Of a stretch of DNA of 64,000 bases, positions 1 through 9,076 are shown in pieces. Position numbers and translations under genes: made by a program. The stretch comes from Rhizobium sp. L51/94. GTDB taxonomy: Bacteria; Pseudomonadota; Alphaproteobacteria; Rhizobiales; Rhizobiaceae. Below the pieces are notes generated by a model. That model made no database searches. It was not told where the DNA came from and saw nothing but the letters and a program-made list of their open reading frames with translations. Every line of letters starts with the position of its first letter. The stretch's first letter is position 1. The stretch spans positions 1-64,000 of the forward strand of contig NZ_CP072144.1 of the NCBI RefSeq assembly GCF_019355555.1, in the 5' to 3' direction.

Positions 1-944
1 TGAGACGGCACATTGAGCGGCGCCAAGATGGTGACCGGCCCGATTTCGACGGTTTCGCCCGGCTTCGTTCCCTCGCAATTGCCACCGCCTTCCGCGCCGA
101 GATCGACGATCACGGAGCCAGGCTTCATGCCGGCAAGCTGCTGTGCATTGATCAGCTTTGGAGACGGGCGGCCGGGCACGGCGGCCGTGGTGATGATGAG
201 ATCGGCCTCCTGGATGTGCTGCGTCAGGGCCGCATTGACCTTCAGCTTCTCCTCGGCAGTCAATTCCCGGGCATAGCCGCCCTCGCCGCGAGCATCGACG
301 CCGGTCTCGACGAACTTGGCACCGACGGACAGCGCCTGCTCCTTGGTTTCGGGGCGAACATCGTAGCCTTCGGTGATCGCGCCAAGGCGATGGGCCGTTG
401 CGAGTGCCTGTAGCCCGGCAACGCCGAGCCCCATGACCAGCACCTTGGCAGCCCTGAGCGAGCCGACCGCGGTCGTCATCATCGGCAGGATTCGCGGCAT
501 GTTGGCCGCACCCAGCAGCGGCGCATAGTAGCCGGACAGTGCCGACTGGGTCGAAAGCACATCGATGGACTGGGCGCGGCTGATGCGGGGCACCGTCTCC
601 ATGGCGAATGTCGTGATCTTGCCCTCGCACAGCGCCTTGACCAGTTCCTGCTCGCGGTTGGCATAGACGAGGCAGATCAGGATCGCACCGGGCTTCATCA
701 TCTTGACAGTGGCAACGGCTGGAGCCTGAATGGAAAGGACGATATCGGCATCGCCGAGCAGCGCCTTCAGGTCTGGCTCGAACGCGACGTCCTGAAAGCT
801 TGTATCGGGGAGCTTTGCCGCATCGCCGGCACCAGACTGCATATGAAGTTTGGCGCCGAGCTTGACGAGCTTGCCCGTCACCGCCGGTGCCAGCGCGACG
901 CGCTTCTCGCCCGCCCTTGTTTCCTTGAGCACTGCAATCTTCAT
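1..944 (-). CDS. pntA: NAD(P) transhydrogenase alpha subunit, 5' part
   Basis: The minus-strand frame opens with ATG at 944 (MKIAVLKETRAGEKRVALAP) and stays open to the window edge, so about 314 codons are seen and the C-terminus is missing. The opening is typical of the alanine dehydrogenase/PNT N-terminal domain. A Rossmann stretch (VLVMGLGVAGLQALATAHRL) follows, then VDLGAEGGGNCEGTKPGETV, characteristic of the transhydrogenase NAD-binding domain I. The enzyme is membrane-bound and couples proton movement to hydride transfer between NADH and NADP+. In alphaproteobacteria a short second alpha subunit and pntB usually follow; they would lie outside the window. No strong Shine-Dalgarno is visible before 944. 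The gene follows adhA in the same direction after a 97-base gap holding a strong inverted repeat, so co-transcription is uncertain. Confidence 0.9.
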   Translation of the reverse strand, partial: MKIAVLKETRAGEKRVALAPAVTGKLVKLGAKLHMQSGAGDAAKLPDTSFQDVAFEPDLKALLGDADIVLSIQAPAVATVKMMKPGAILICLVYANREQELVKALCEGKITTFAMETVPRISRAQSIDVLSTQSALSGYYAPLLGAANMPRILPMMTTAVGSLRAAKVLVMGLGVAGLQALATAHRLGAITEGYDVRPETKEQALSVGAKFVETGVDARGEGGYARELTAEEKLKVNAALTQHIQEADLIITTAAVPGRPSPKLINAQQLAGMKPGSVIVDLGAEGGGNCEGTKPGETVEIGPVTILAPLNVPS

Positions 945-971
945 GGGGATCGAACTTTCACGGTTGTCCGG

Positions 972-1007
972 GCTACAGCATTCCCTCCCCCGGGAGAATG
1001 CTGTAGC
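972..1007. repeat. 12-bp perfect inverted repeat between adhA and pntA
   Basis: Arms GCTACAGCATTC (972-983) and GAATGCTGTAGC (996-1007) are perfect complements, and TCCC/GGGA (986-989/992-995) adds an inner stem. No U-run follows on either strand, so it does not look like a simple Rho-independent terminator. It may be a transcript-end or processing hairpin behind adhA, or a dispersed palindromic repeat. Confidence 0.6.
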
Positions 1008-1041
1008 TACGGTCTGGATAAGGGACTGGTGATAAAAATGC

Positions 1042-2067
1042 CTAGTCGATCTGCAGAACGATGCGGCCGTCGATGCCGCCTTCTTCCATTCGGGCAAAGA
1101 TGGCGTTGATGTTCTCAAGCTTGTCCCAGGAGAAGTGGGCTGCCACTGCGCCGTCACCGGCAAATTCCAGTGCTTCCTCGAGATCCTGCCGCGTGCCGAC
1201 GATGGAACCGCGCACGGTGATGCGCTTCAGGACCGTGTCGAAAATCGGCATCGCAAACTTGCCCGGCGGCAGGCCAACGAGCGCCATCGTGCCATGCGAG
1301 CGCAGCGCACCGAAGGCCTGCTCGAAGGCTGCCGGCGACACCGCCGTGACGAGAACGCCATGCACGCCGCCAAGACGTTTTTGCAGCTCTGCAGCCGGGT
1401 CGACCTCACGGGCATTGATGACGATCTCCGCCCCGAGCTTTGTCGCCAGAGCGAGCTTGTCGGGATGAACGTCGATGGCTGCGACATGCATGCCCATCGC
1501 CTTGGCGTACTGGACCGCCATGTGGCCGAGACCGCCGACGCCTGAAACTGCCACCCACTCACCGGGCTTGACCTCGGTTTCCTTGAGCGCCTTGTAGACC
1601 GTCACGCCGGCGCAAAGGATAGGTGCTGCCGGACCCCACTCCAGATTGTCCGGCAGGCGGCCGACATAGTTCGGATCGGCGAGCGCATATTCGGCAAAAC
1701 TGCCATTGACGGAATAGCCGGTGTTCTGCTGGTCGGCGCAGAGCGTCTCCCAGCCGGTGCGGCAATGGGGGCAATAGCCGCATGCCGTATGAAGCCACGG
1801 AACGCCGACGCGGTCGCCTTCTTTGATGCGCTTGACGTCGCGTCCGATGGCGACGACAGTTCCGACACCCTCATGGCCCGGAATGAACGGCACGGTCGGC
1901 TTGACCGGCCAGTCACCCTTGATTGCATGGAGATCGGTATGGCAGACGCCCGTCGCGGCAATCTTGACCAGGATCTGGTCGGCACGCGGCTCTGGCACTG
2001 GCACATCCTCGATCACCAGAGGCTTGCCGAATTCGTGGAGAACAGCGGCTTTCATCATTTTCGTCAT
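1042..2067 (-). CDS. Zinc-dependent alcohol dehydrogenase (AdhP type)
   Basis: A 341-residue medium-chain dehydrogenase. The catalytic zinc motif GVCHTDLHA lies near residue 40 and GHEGVG near 65. The structural zinc cysteines are in CGYCPHCRTGWETLC, and GVGGLGHMAVQYAKAMG is the NAD-binding Rossmann loop. The length is usual for the bacterial NAD-dependent AdhP/AdhA group, which interconverts primary alcohols and aldehydes in the cytosol. ATG at 2067 is preceded by AAGGAG at a 7-base spacing. The gene lies upstream of pntA in the same direction, but the two need not be functionally linked. Family assignment is secure; substrate is not. Confidence 0.9.
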   Translation of the reverse strand: MTKMMKAAVLHEFGKPLVIEDVPVPEPRADQILVKIAATGVCHTDLHAIKGDWPVKPTVPFIPGHEGVGTVVAIGRDVKRIKEGDRVGVPWLHTACGYCPHCRTGWETLCADQQNTGYSVNGSFAEYALADPNYVGRLPDNLEWGPAAPILCAGVTVYKALKETEVKPGEWVAVSGVGGLGHMAVQYAKAMGMHVAAIDVHPDKLALATKLGAEIVINAREVDPAAELQKRLGGVHGVLVTAVSPAAFEQAFGALRSHGTMALVGLPPGKFAMPIFDTVLKRITVRGSIVGTRQDLEEALEFAGDGAVAAHFSWDKLENINAIFARMEEGGIDGRIVLQID

Positions 2068-2255
2068 CGGATGCTCCTTGGGTTATCGCCAAGTAGCATG
2101 CACCTCGACTGGCCAGCTTGATCTCAATCAACCGACGCTGGGCATGGCCCCGACCAGTGACGACCGGAGCCTCCAGCGTCTCATCATTGCAACACATAGG
2201 CAGCCTACCGTTGCGATCCCTCGTCCGGTCAGCGAAGCAACCGTCTCGTTTTGCC

Positions 2256-3203
2256 CTATCGGGCCATGTCCGATACTGCGGTATCTGACATCTCGACCAT
2301 CAGGTTGTAGTCCGAGACAATATTCTCGAGACTTTCACCGGCTCCCTTGCGCGCATCGCCTTTGGCTTTTTCCAGCAGTGCATAGAAGTCGCGCATCTCC
2401 GAAAGCATGGTATCGGGCCGCGATTCAAATCCAATGAAAGCGCCTGGGTTCGCGGAGGAAAAATCGTCGAACTCGGTCGTCGCGGCCGTATAACCGTCCA
2501 GTGCTGTCTTGAAGGCCTGCATGTCGACCACGGGGTTTTCTGCATTCGGCAGGAGATTGATCATCGTTTCGGCATGCATCATGGTGTTGCGAACCTGCCA
2601 GGCCGCCTTCTTGCCTTCAGCCTTCTCGATAGCCGCGAGAGCAGCCAGATCGGTCTTTTGCTTTTCTACGCGCAAGGCGGTCTCTGCGTCCTTCCGACGC
2701 GCTTCGTAAGCGGCGCCTAGCGGTGCGATATCCTTGTGGAGGGCTTTGCCGCCTTCCATTTTATCCACCTTGTAGTCACCGCGCTCGTAATAGGTGTTGG
2801 CTTTTTCGATCACCGGCGCCAGCTTCTGATAGGCATCGAGATACGCCATCATGGCGGCATCGAGGTCGGGCATGGCAGGCTCGGAGACAGCAGCTTTTTT
2901 CACGGCGTCGATCTGCTGGCCAACATCATACAGAGAGTAGAGACCGTAAATGTTCCTCTCCTTGCCGGTCGGTCCCTTGCTCATGTTGACCCACAAGCGA
3001 TAGCGCTGAAGCGAGTCCGTCGCGCGAAGCGTGTCGTTCATGAATTTGACGTAGGCGTTCATCTTGGTCACCGCCAACTGAGTGGCGCTGACCGACGCGC
3101 TGGCGTCCTGCGCGTAGGCTGGCTGCCACACCAGAGCTGGCTGCGCACCGAGTGCGAAGACTGCGGCCCCCGCCGCCAAACCCAAGGATTTCAGATATCC
3201 CAT
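2256..3203 (-). CDS. Secreted DUF3829 (YiiG-like) protein
   Basis: A 315-residue protein with an N-terminal hydrophobic segment and a likely signal-peptidase site after PAYA. The rest is soluble and mostly helical, with the KMNAYVKFMN, YYERGDYKVDKMEGGKALH and DYNLMVEM stretches typical of the DUF3829/YiiG family. That family is periplasmic or lipoprotein-like and of unknown function. No lipobox cysteine is seen, so it is probably a free periplasmic protein. ATG 3203 is chosen over the adjacent TTG at 3206. GGGGA lies about ten bases upstream. It shows no obvious link to its neighbours. Confidence 0.75.
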   Translation of the reverse strand: MGYLKSLGLAAGAAVFALGAQPALVWQPAYAQDASASVSATQLAVTKMNAYVKFMNDTLRATDSLQRYRLWVNMSKGPTGKERNIYGLYSLYDVGQQIDAVKKAAVSEPAMPDLDAAMMAYLDAYQKLAPVIEKANTYYERGDYKVDKMEGGKALHKDIAPLGAAYEARRKDAETALRVEKQKTDLAALAAIEKAEGKKAAWQVRNTMMHAETMINLLPNAENPVVDMQAFKTALDGYTAATTEFDDFSSANPGAFIGFESRPDTMLSEMRDFYALLEKAKGDARKGAGESLENIVSDYNLMVEMSDTAVSDMAR

Positions 3204-3343
3204 CAAAGCTAATCCCCACGAAAATCTATTTTGAATAAACGATACAGATCAACTCGATGTGGTGCTGGAGTCAACAAGGTCAACCGCAAGTACAGGGCAT
3301 CCTTGCTATTTGGCAAAACGACGGATCGGCTGTGACGCCTCGC

Positions 3344-4069
3344 CTAGACGGCGAGGAAGCCGCCGTCGACATTCAACACGACGCCCGTCACCATTTCGGT
3401 GTCTGCAGACAGCAGCGTCGCGATGGTCCGTGCGACGTCTTCGACTTCCGCGAAGCGGCCGATGGGATGGCGCACCATCATCGGCTCCGACTTCACGGGG
3501 TCGCTCCAGGCTCTGAGGGCAAGCTCCGTGAGCGTGATCGTCGGGGCGACTGCGTTGACGCGAATGCCGTGCGGACCGAACTCCTTGGCCATGACCCGCG
3601 TAGCGCCTTCCAGCCCCGCCTTGGACGCAGCGTAGCAAAGGTGCTCGGCAAAACCGCGATGTCCCGCAATCGATGTGATGTTGACGATCGCGCCGCCGCC
3701 ACCGGCTGCGACACGCGCCCGGCCAAACTCCTGACAGGTGATGAGGGCGGCACGAAGGTTGATGCCCATGACCGCCTCGTAGCCCTCCTCGGTCATGTCG
3801 AAGCTCGATTCGAGCACGTTGATACCGGCGCTATTGATCAGGAAATCGGCGGTGCCCGCTTCCCGCATCGCCGTCCGTGTCGTAGCCGGGTCGGCAAGAT
3901 CGACCACGATCGAGCGTCCGCCGACTTCCGCTCTCAGGCTCTCCAGATCGGACGCCGTCCGGCTGAGGGCAATGACCTCGGCGCCACGCTCCGCCATGAT
4001 TTTCGCGCAGGCGCGACCGATGCCCTTGCCTGCGCCGGTGATGATGACGGATTTCCCGGCAAACTGCAT
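3344..4069 (-). CDS. SDR oxidoreductase similar to L-xylulose reductase (DCXR)
   Basis: A 241-residue classical short-chain dehydrogenase with cofactor loop TGAGKGIG near the N-terminus and catalytic YAASK. Its C-terminal half (AVAPT, AWSDPVKSEPM, GRFAEVEDV, VDGGF) closely follows animal dicarbonyl/L-xylulose reductase, which interconverts xylitol and L-xylulose. An upstream in-frame ATG at 4090 exists, but the GAGGAGGAG Shine-Dalgarno lies inside that extension, so ATG 4069 is the better start. It is the last gene of the pentitol operon, 26 bases after the kinase. It may broaden the operon to xylitol or arabitol. The substrate is inferred, not shown. Confidence 0.85.
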   Translation of the reverse strand: MQFAGKSVIITGAGKGIGRACAKIMAERGAEVIALSRTASDLESLRAEVGGRSIVVDLADPATTRTAMREAGTADFLINSAGINVLESSFDMTEEGYEAVMGINLRAALITCQEFGRARVAAGGGGAIVNITSIAGHRGFAEHLCYAASKAGLEGATRVMAKEFGPHGIRVNAVAPTITLTELALRAWSDPVKSEPMMVRHPIGRFAEVEDVARTIATLLSADTEMVTGVVLNVDGGFLAV

Positions 4070-4095
4070 ATCTCTCTCCTCCTCAGACATAAAAC

Positions 4096-5718
4096 TTATT
4101 TTGAAAGCGGCTCGGCATCAGTGCGGATTTTCCGGCTGACCGCCTGCAGATCGAGAAAGGCGCGGTATCGTCTATCGTGCAGAGCGCGGATCGGACCGGT
4201 CGCCGGCTGGCATTGCAAGGCGATGACGGACATGGCCGGCATCGCTGCCTGCAGGTCGGGGTAGACACCGGCAGCGACCGCACCCAGCATTGCCGACCCC
4301 AGCAGCACTGGCTCCGGACTAGCGGTAACCTCGATCGGCATTCCGGTTGCATCGGCCAGCATCTGGCGAATGAGAGGATGCAGCCCTGCGCCGCCCGACA
4401 CCGAGATAGTCCGGATCGCCACGCCCTTGGCGGCCTGCGTGTCGACGATCTGACGCAAGCCGTAGCCGAGTCCGCAAATGCCGGCGATGTAGAGCGCAAC
4501 GAGACTGTCGGAACCCGTCTCCATGCCGAGCCCCATGATTACCGCACGGGCCTGCGGATCGGCAAATGGCGCGCGATTGCCGAGGAACTCTGGCACCACG
4601 TGCAGATGATCGGCAAGACGGACAGCTTCCGATGGCTCGGTTGACAAGGCGAGCGCCCGGTCCGCCAGCCATTGCGGCAGGCTCTTGCCTTCGCGCGCCG
4701 CCGTGGCGGTTGCCTCCGGACTGGCCGGATGCATCCTGACGAGCTGGTCTATCGCGGCACCGGCTGCGGATTGTCCGCCTTCGTTGAGCCACATGCCGGG
4801 AACCATGGCCGAATAATAGGGGCCCCAGACGCCGGGCACGAAGGTAGGCTCTGCGGTGGTTGTCATCGTGCAGGACGACGTTCCGAACACATATCCGAGG
4901 CATGTCGTCGGGTCTTCCGCCCCTCCCCTCGCCGCCACTGTGCCGATACCGCCGGCATGGGCGTCGATCAAGCCTGCCGCAACGGCAATGCCGGGCCGCA
5001 GGTTCATAAGAGCAGCAGCCTCGGCGCTCAGTCCCTGTCCAAGGGCGGTGCCGGGGTGGACGACGCTCCGGCCGATCCGCGCAAAGCCATCCTCGACAAG
5101 ATCTTCCAGCCCGATCTGGCGGAAGAAGCTCTCGTCCCAGCGGTTGTCTTTCGCCAGGTAGGTCCATTTGCAGGTGACGGTGCAGGACGACCGGTCGAGG
5201 GCGCCGGTCGCCTTCCACGTTAGGAAGTCCGTGAGGTCGAAGAAGTTCACCGCTGAGCGGTAGATCTCAGGCAGGTTCTCGCGCAGCCAGAGCAGCTTCG
5301 GCGTCTCCATCTCCGGCGAAATCGTGCCCCCGACATAGGACAGAACCTCGTGTCCGGTGGCATTGATCCTGCTGGCCTGATCGAGGGCGCGATGGTCCAT
5401 CCAGACAATGATGTCCCGCTCGGGATGGGCACTGTCCCCCACCCCGCCGCTGGCACCATCGACGACAAGCGAGCAGGTCGCATCGAAGCCGATACCCGCC
5501 ACATCGGCTGGATTGACGCCCGCCAGATCGACGGCCTCGGAAACCGCCTCGCAGACGGCCTGCCAAACCTGTGCACTCGATTGCTCGACATGGCCGGAAT
5601 CGTCTCGGAAGATCACCAGATCCCGTTTGGCATGAGCGAGCAGCAAGCCCTCGCGGTCGAACACGCCTGCCCGTGCCGAACCGGTGCCGACATCGACGCC
5701 GATCAAGAACCTCGTCAT
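4096..5718 (-). CDS. FGGY pentulose kinase, D-ribulokinase type
   Basis: A 540-residue sugar kinase. The ATP-binding start GVDVGTGSARAGVFD is followed by the substrate region WMDHRA, then by GLIDAHAGGIGT and TCLGYVFGTSSCTMT. The last two are characteristic of the ribulokinase-like FGGY subgroup (the FGGY/YDR109c pentulose kinase type) rather than of xylulokinase. The C-terminal actin-fold motif is SVSGGAGLHPLIRQ. It likely phosphorylates D-ribulose made by the adjacent ribitol dehydrogenase to D-ribulose 5-phosphate, feeding the pentose phosphate pathway. ATG 5718 has GGAGG at a good spacing. It lies 39 bases downstream of rbtD in the same operon. Confidence 0.88.
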   Translation of the reverse strand: MTRFLIGVDVGTGSARAGVFDREGLLLAHAKRDLVIFRDDSGHVEQSSAQVWQAVCEAVSEAVDLAGVNPADVAGIGFDATCSLVVDGASGGVGDSAHPERDIIVWMDHRALDQASRINATGHEVLSYVGGTISPEMETPKLLWLRENLPEIYRSAVNFFDLTDFLTWKATGALDRSSCTVTCKWTYLAKDNRWDESFFRQIGLEDLVEDGFARIGRSVVHPGTALGQGLSAEAAALMNLRPGIAVAAGLIDAHAGGIGTVAARGGAEDPTTCLGYVFGTSSCTMTTTAEPTFVPGVWGPYYSAMVPGMWLNEGGQSAAGAAIDQLVRMHPASPEATATAAREGKSLPQWLADRALALSTEPSEAVRLADHLHVVPEFLGNRAPFADPQARAVIMGLGMETGSDSLVALYIAGICGLGYGLRQIVDTQAAKGVAIRTISVSGGAGLHPLIRQMLADATGMPIEVTASPEPVLLGSAMLGAVAAGVYPDLQAAMPAMSVIALQCQPATGPIRALHDRRYRAFLDLQAVSRKIRTDAEPLSK

Positions 5719-5757
5719 ATCATTCCTCCACGCTCTGCGAACTCGCCTTCAGCCGTC

Positions 5758-6489
5758 TTACACCCGGTCGAAATTCGTCGGAAGGACGATCATGTCGCGG
5801 ATCGTCACCGTGCGCTTGCGGGTAAGAATGTATTCGACAGCATCGGCAACTTCGCTCGGGTCCATCAGGCTTCCGGATTCCTTAGCCTTGCGGAGGTTCT
5901 CCTCCGGCCAGTCGGCCAGCAACGCCGAGACGACGGGACCGGGCGATACCTGGGCAACGCGAATGCCATGCGGAATCATCTGGCGACGCATGGTCTGGAC
6001 GAAGCAGGTGATCGCCCACTTCGAGGAGGCATAGACCGGCTCCCAATAGGTCGGATAGTGGCCGGCAATCGAGCAGGTGACGACGATGTCGCCGGTGCCG
6101 CGCTCGATCATGTGCGGGGCAACGTCATGGACGTTCTTTATCACGGCGTTGACGTTGAGGTTCAGCATCTTGTCGATCGCCTCGCCAGTCGTCTCCGTCA
6201 GCTCGCCGCCGATATAGGTGCCTGCGTTGCAATAGAGGATGTCGATGTGATCGACCTTCTGCAGGATTTCAGGCACCATCGCAGCGCAGCTCTCGGCATC
6301 GAGCAGGTTCGTTACCTGCGCTATCGCCTTTTCGCCCAGACGATCCGTCAGCTCTTTGAGGCTGGTCTCGTTCCAGTCCACCATGACCACGGTGGCGCCG
6401 GCGGCGAGCAACTTTTCCGTAGTGGCAAGACCAATACCCGAAGCGGCTCCAGTGATGACGGCAATCTTTCCTTCAAGTGACTGAGACAT
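5758..6489 (-). CDS. rbtD: Ribitol 2-dehydrogenase
   Basis: A 243-residue SDR with TGAASGIG and catalytic YASSK. It matches enterobacterial ribitol dehydrogenase over its length: NAGTYIGGEL, LNLNVNA, GHYPTYWEPVYASSK, RRQMIPHGIRV, PGPVVSALLADWP, GSLMDPSEVA and TVRDM-like TIRDMIVLP. The enzyme oxidises ribitol (adonitol) to D-ribulose with NAD+. ATG 6489 has GGAGAG upstream. It sits between the ABC permease and the pentulose kinase, which completes import, oxidation and phosphorylation of ribitol. This gene is the firmest evidence for the operon's substrate. Confidence 0.9.
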   Translation of the reverse strand: MSQSLEGKIAVITGAASGIGLATTEKLLAAGATVVMVDWNETSLKELTDRLGEKAIAQVTNLLDAESCAAMVPEILQKVDHIDILYCNAGTYIGGELTETTGEAIDKMLNLNVNAVIKNVHDVAPHMIERGTGDIVVTCSIAGHYPTYWEPVYASSKWAITCFVQTMRRQMIPHGIRVAQVSPGPVVSALLADWPEENLRKAKESGSLMDPSEVADAVEYILTRKRTVTIRDMIVLPTNFDRV

Positions 6490-6532
6490 TCGTGCTCTCC
6501 TTTATGTCCGGAATTATCAATATGGTTACGGG

Positions 6533-7519
6533 TCAGCGCCACTCGCGGGCGATGTAGATGGCAAGCAGGATGATAAAGCCCCGGATGATATCCTGCAGAT
6601 AGGGGTTGATACCCATCAGGTTGAGGCCGTTGCTGAGGATGCCCAGCAGCACAGCGCCGATCAGGGTCCCGATGATGAGCCCGCGACCGCCTGCAATGGC
6701 GGTACCGCCGAGAACGACCGCTGCAATGGCATCCAGCTCGAAGCCGACGCCGGCATTTGGCTGGCCGGACATCAGGCGTCCGGTGAGGATCACCGCAGCC
6801 AGGCCGGCGGTCAGGCCGGAAATGGCATAGACAGCGAGCTTGACCCTGGCGGTCTTCACGCCGGATAGCTTGGCTGCCAGTTCATTGCCGCCGATGGCGT
6901 AGACATGGCGGCCGAAAGGCGTGCGCTCGAGCAGCACCCAGGCGAGTGCATAGATGACGACCGTGATGATGACGGGCACCGGGACGATGCCGACGCGGCC
7001 GACGCCGAACCAGGAAATCCAGGACGGCAAGCCCGAGATCGGATAGCCGCCGGAGTAGATGAGCCCGATACCGCGGGCGATCCCCATCGTAGCAAGGGTG
7101 ACGATGATAGCCGGCATCCGTCCCCAGGCGACCAGCAGGCCGTTGAAAATCCCAAGCCCTATGCCGAGAACCATCCCGGCCAGCAGACCCACCCAGCCCG
7201 GCAGGCCGAAATGGACCATAAGGCCCGCAGCCATCGTTCCCGCCAGCGCCATGACCGCGCCGACGGAAAGGTCGATGCCGCCGGTGAGGATGACAAAGGT
7301 CATGCCGACCGCGAGGATCGCCACGACGGAGACCTGGCGGAATACATTGAGGATATTCGACACCGAGAAAAAGCTGTCGGACGCAAAGCCCATCAGGATG
7401 GACACGACGACCAGCCCGGCGAGCGGCAGTGCCAAAGGCGAGTGAATGAGCGATCTGAATGCGGAAATTGCTGCGCCTTTGGCGCGAGTATCGCTTTCAG
7501 CGATCCCATCATGCGACAT
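6533..7519 (-). CDS. Sugar ABC transporter permease (RbsC family)
   Basis: A 328-residue polytopic membrane protein with about ten hydrophobic segments and the RbsC-family blocks GGIDLSVGAVMALAGTMAAG, GNELAAKLSG and VVLGGTAIAGGRG. It forms the membrane channel of a carbohydrate-uptake-2 (CUT2) importer with the preceding ATPase and binding protein. ATG 7519 has GGGAGG upstream. Its first 11 bases overlap the 3' end of the ATPase gene, which suggests translational coupling. The context indicates ribitol or related pentitols as substrate. Confidence 0.92.
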   Translation of the reverse strand: MSHDGIAESDTRAKGAAISAFRSLIHSPLALPLAGLVVVSILMGFASDSFFSVSNILNVFRQVSVVAILAVGMTFVILTGGIDLSVGAVMALAGTMAAGLMVHFGLPGWVGLLAGMVLGIGLGIFNGLLVAWGRMPAIIVTLATMGIARGIGLIYSGGYPISGLPSWISWFGVGRVGIVPVPVIITVVIYALAWVLLERTPFGRHVYAIGGNELAAKLSGVKTARVKLAVYAISGLTAGLAAVILTGRLMSGQPNAGVGFELDAIAAVVLGGTAIAGGRGLIIGTLIGAVLLGILSNGLNLMGINPYLQDIIRGFIILLAIYIAREWR

Positions 7520-9011
7520 CTTTTATCCTCCCGGTGGTAGCGTGGATCATGATCTCTTCGGCATTGATGGCTGAGCCTTCGACTGTCGCGACGATGCCGC
7601 CTGACCGAAAAACACACACCCTGTCGGACATGCCGATGACTTCCGGCAGTTCGGAGGAGATCATGATGATGGAATATCCGCGCGCGGTGAACTCGCGCAT
7701 CAGCTGGTAGATTTCTGTCTTGGCGCCCACATCGATGCCGCGTGTCGGCTCGTCGAAGATGAGCACCTTCATGTTGTGATTAAGCCAGCGGGCGATGACC
7801 ACCTTCTGCTGATTGCCGCCGGAAAGCGTATCGACACGCGCCATCGGCCCCTGCGCCTTGACCTGCACCTGCGCCATCGCGGAGACGGTATCCTCGAGCT
7901 CGCGACGGCGATCGATGAAGAAATGCCCGAATAGATATTTGCCGTAGTTATTCAGCGAAACGTTATGGAGGATGGAGAAGCTGGTGATCAGCCCCTGTTC
8001 CTTTCTGCTTTCGGGCAGCAGCCCTATGCCGCTTGCAAGCGCCTCCGCTGGATCGGTAAACCGTCTCTCGACGCCATCGAGCGACAGCTCGCAGCGGGTG
8101 GCGCGGTGGGCACCGATCATCGCCAGCGCCGTTTCAGTCCGACCGGAGCCGACCAGCCCGGCAAAACCGAGAATTTCGCCTGAACGCAGCTGGAAACTGG
8201 ATATCGGCCCTCCCCGCGCCAATTGTACCGCCTTGACGTCGAGGACGACCGGAGGGTTTGTAGTCATTACAGGTTTCGGCGGAAAGCTGTTTTCAATTCG
8301 CCGGCCGACCATCAATTCGACGAGACGATGCTGGTCGACCTCGCTGACATCGCAGGAGGTGACATATTCCCCGTCGCGGAGCACCGTGATGCGGTCGCAG
8401 ATCTCGAAAATCTCTTCGAGGTGGTGCGAGATGAAAACGATGGCGACGCCCTGCTGCCGAAGACCCCTCATTACCCTGAAGAGATGCTCGACCTCGGATG
8501 GCGTCAGCGTTGCTGTCGGCTCGTCCAGCACCAGTATCCGGGCATTCAGCGCCAGAGCTTTGGCGATCTCGACGAACTGCTGCTCGGCAACGGAAAGAGT
8601 ACGGACCGGCACATTGAGGGGTATATCGATGCCGAGTTGAGCGAGGATTTCGGCCGCGCGCTTGCGCATGACGCCGCGCTTCAACAGGCCGACGGCGCTA
8701 CGCAGCTCGCGGGCAAGAAACATGTTATCGACAGCATCGAGATAGGGGATCAGCGAGAACTCCTGGAACACCACGCCGATACCGTTGTCGATCGCCTCGT
8801 TGTAATCGGCAAAGCGGTGACGCTCGCCATCGATGAAGATTTCCCCCTCGCTCGGTTGCAGGATGCCGCACAGCACCTTTGTCAGTGTCGACTTACCCGC
8901 ACCGTTCTCGCCGAGGAGAGCATGGATTTCACCTGCGCGAACGGTCAGGTCGACCCCGTGCAGGACCGCAATCCTGCCGAAGCTCTTCTTGATACCCTTC
9001 AATTCCAGCAT
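7509..9011 (-). CDS. Sugar ABC transporter ATPase (CUT2, RbsA-like)
   Basis: A 500-residue tandem ATPase. Domain 1 has Walker A GENGAGKST, signature-region LSVAEQQ and Walker B ILVLDEPTA. Domain 2 has LSGGNQQKVVIARWL and VLIFDEPTRGID. As usual in this family the second Walker A is degenerate (GLVGSGRTE). ATG 9011 (MLELKGIKKSF) is chosen because homologues begin here and GGGAG lies just upstream; a longer in-frame extension reaches back into the binding-protein gene. It powers import by the adjacent permease and binding protein. Confidence 0.92.
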   Translation of the reverse strand: MLELKGIKKSFGRIAVLHGVDLTVRAGEIHALLGENGAGKSTLTKVLCGILQPSEGEIFIDGERHRFADYNEAIDNGIGVVFQEFSLIPYLDAVDNMFLARELRSAVGLLKRGVMRKRAAEILAQLGIDIPLNVPVRTLSVAEQQFVEIAKALALNARILVLDEPTATLTPSEVEHLFRVMRGLRQQGVAIVFISHHLEEIFEICDRITVLRDGEYVTSCDVSEVDQHRLVELMVGRRIENSFPPKPVMTTNPPVVLDVKAVQLARGGPISSFQLRSGEILGFAGLVGSGRTETALAMIGAHRATRCELSLDGVERRFTDPAEALASGIGLLPESRKEQGLITSFSILHNVSLNNYGKYLFGHFFIDRRRELEDTVSAMAQVQVKAQGPMARVDTLSGGNQQKVVIARWLNHNMKVLIFDEPTRGIDVGAKTEIYQLMREFTARGYSIIMISSELPEVIGMSDRVCVFRSGGIVATVEGSAINAEEIMIHATTGRIKDVA

Positions 9012-9036
9012 CGCTCGCTCCCGCGTTTGAATGGAT

Positions 9037-9068
9037 GGCGCGCTCCTGCGAGGTGGCAGGGGCGCGCC
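9037..9068 (-). promoter_or_regulatory. Intercistronic stem-loop after the binding-protein gene
   Basis: Outer arms GGCGCGC (9037-9043) and GCGCGCC (9062-9068) enclose CCTGC (9045-9049) and GCAGG (9056-9060), with one mismatch and a six-base loop. It lies in the 65-base gap between the stop of the binding-protein gene and the ATPase start. No U-run follows. Such hairpins commonly stabilise the upstream message so that binding protein is made in excess; that role is inferred here. Confidence 0.6.
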
Positions 9069-9076
9069 GACGACTA

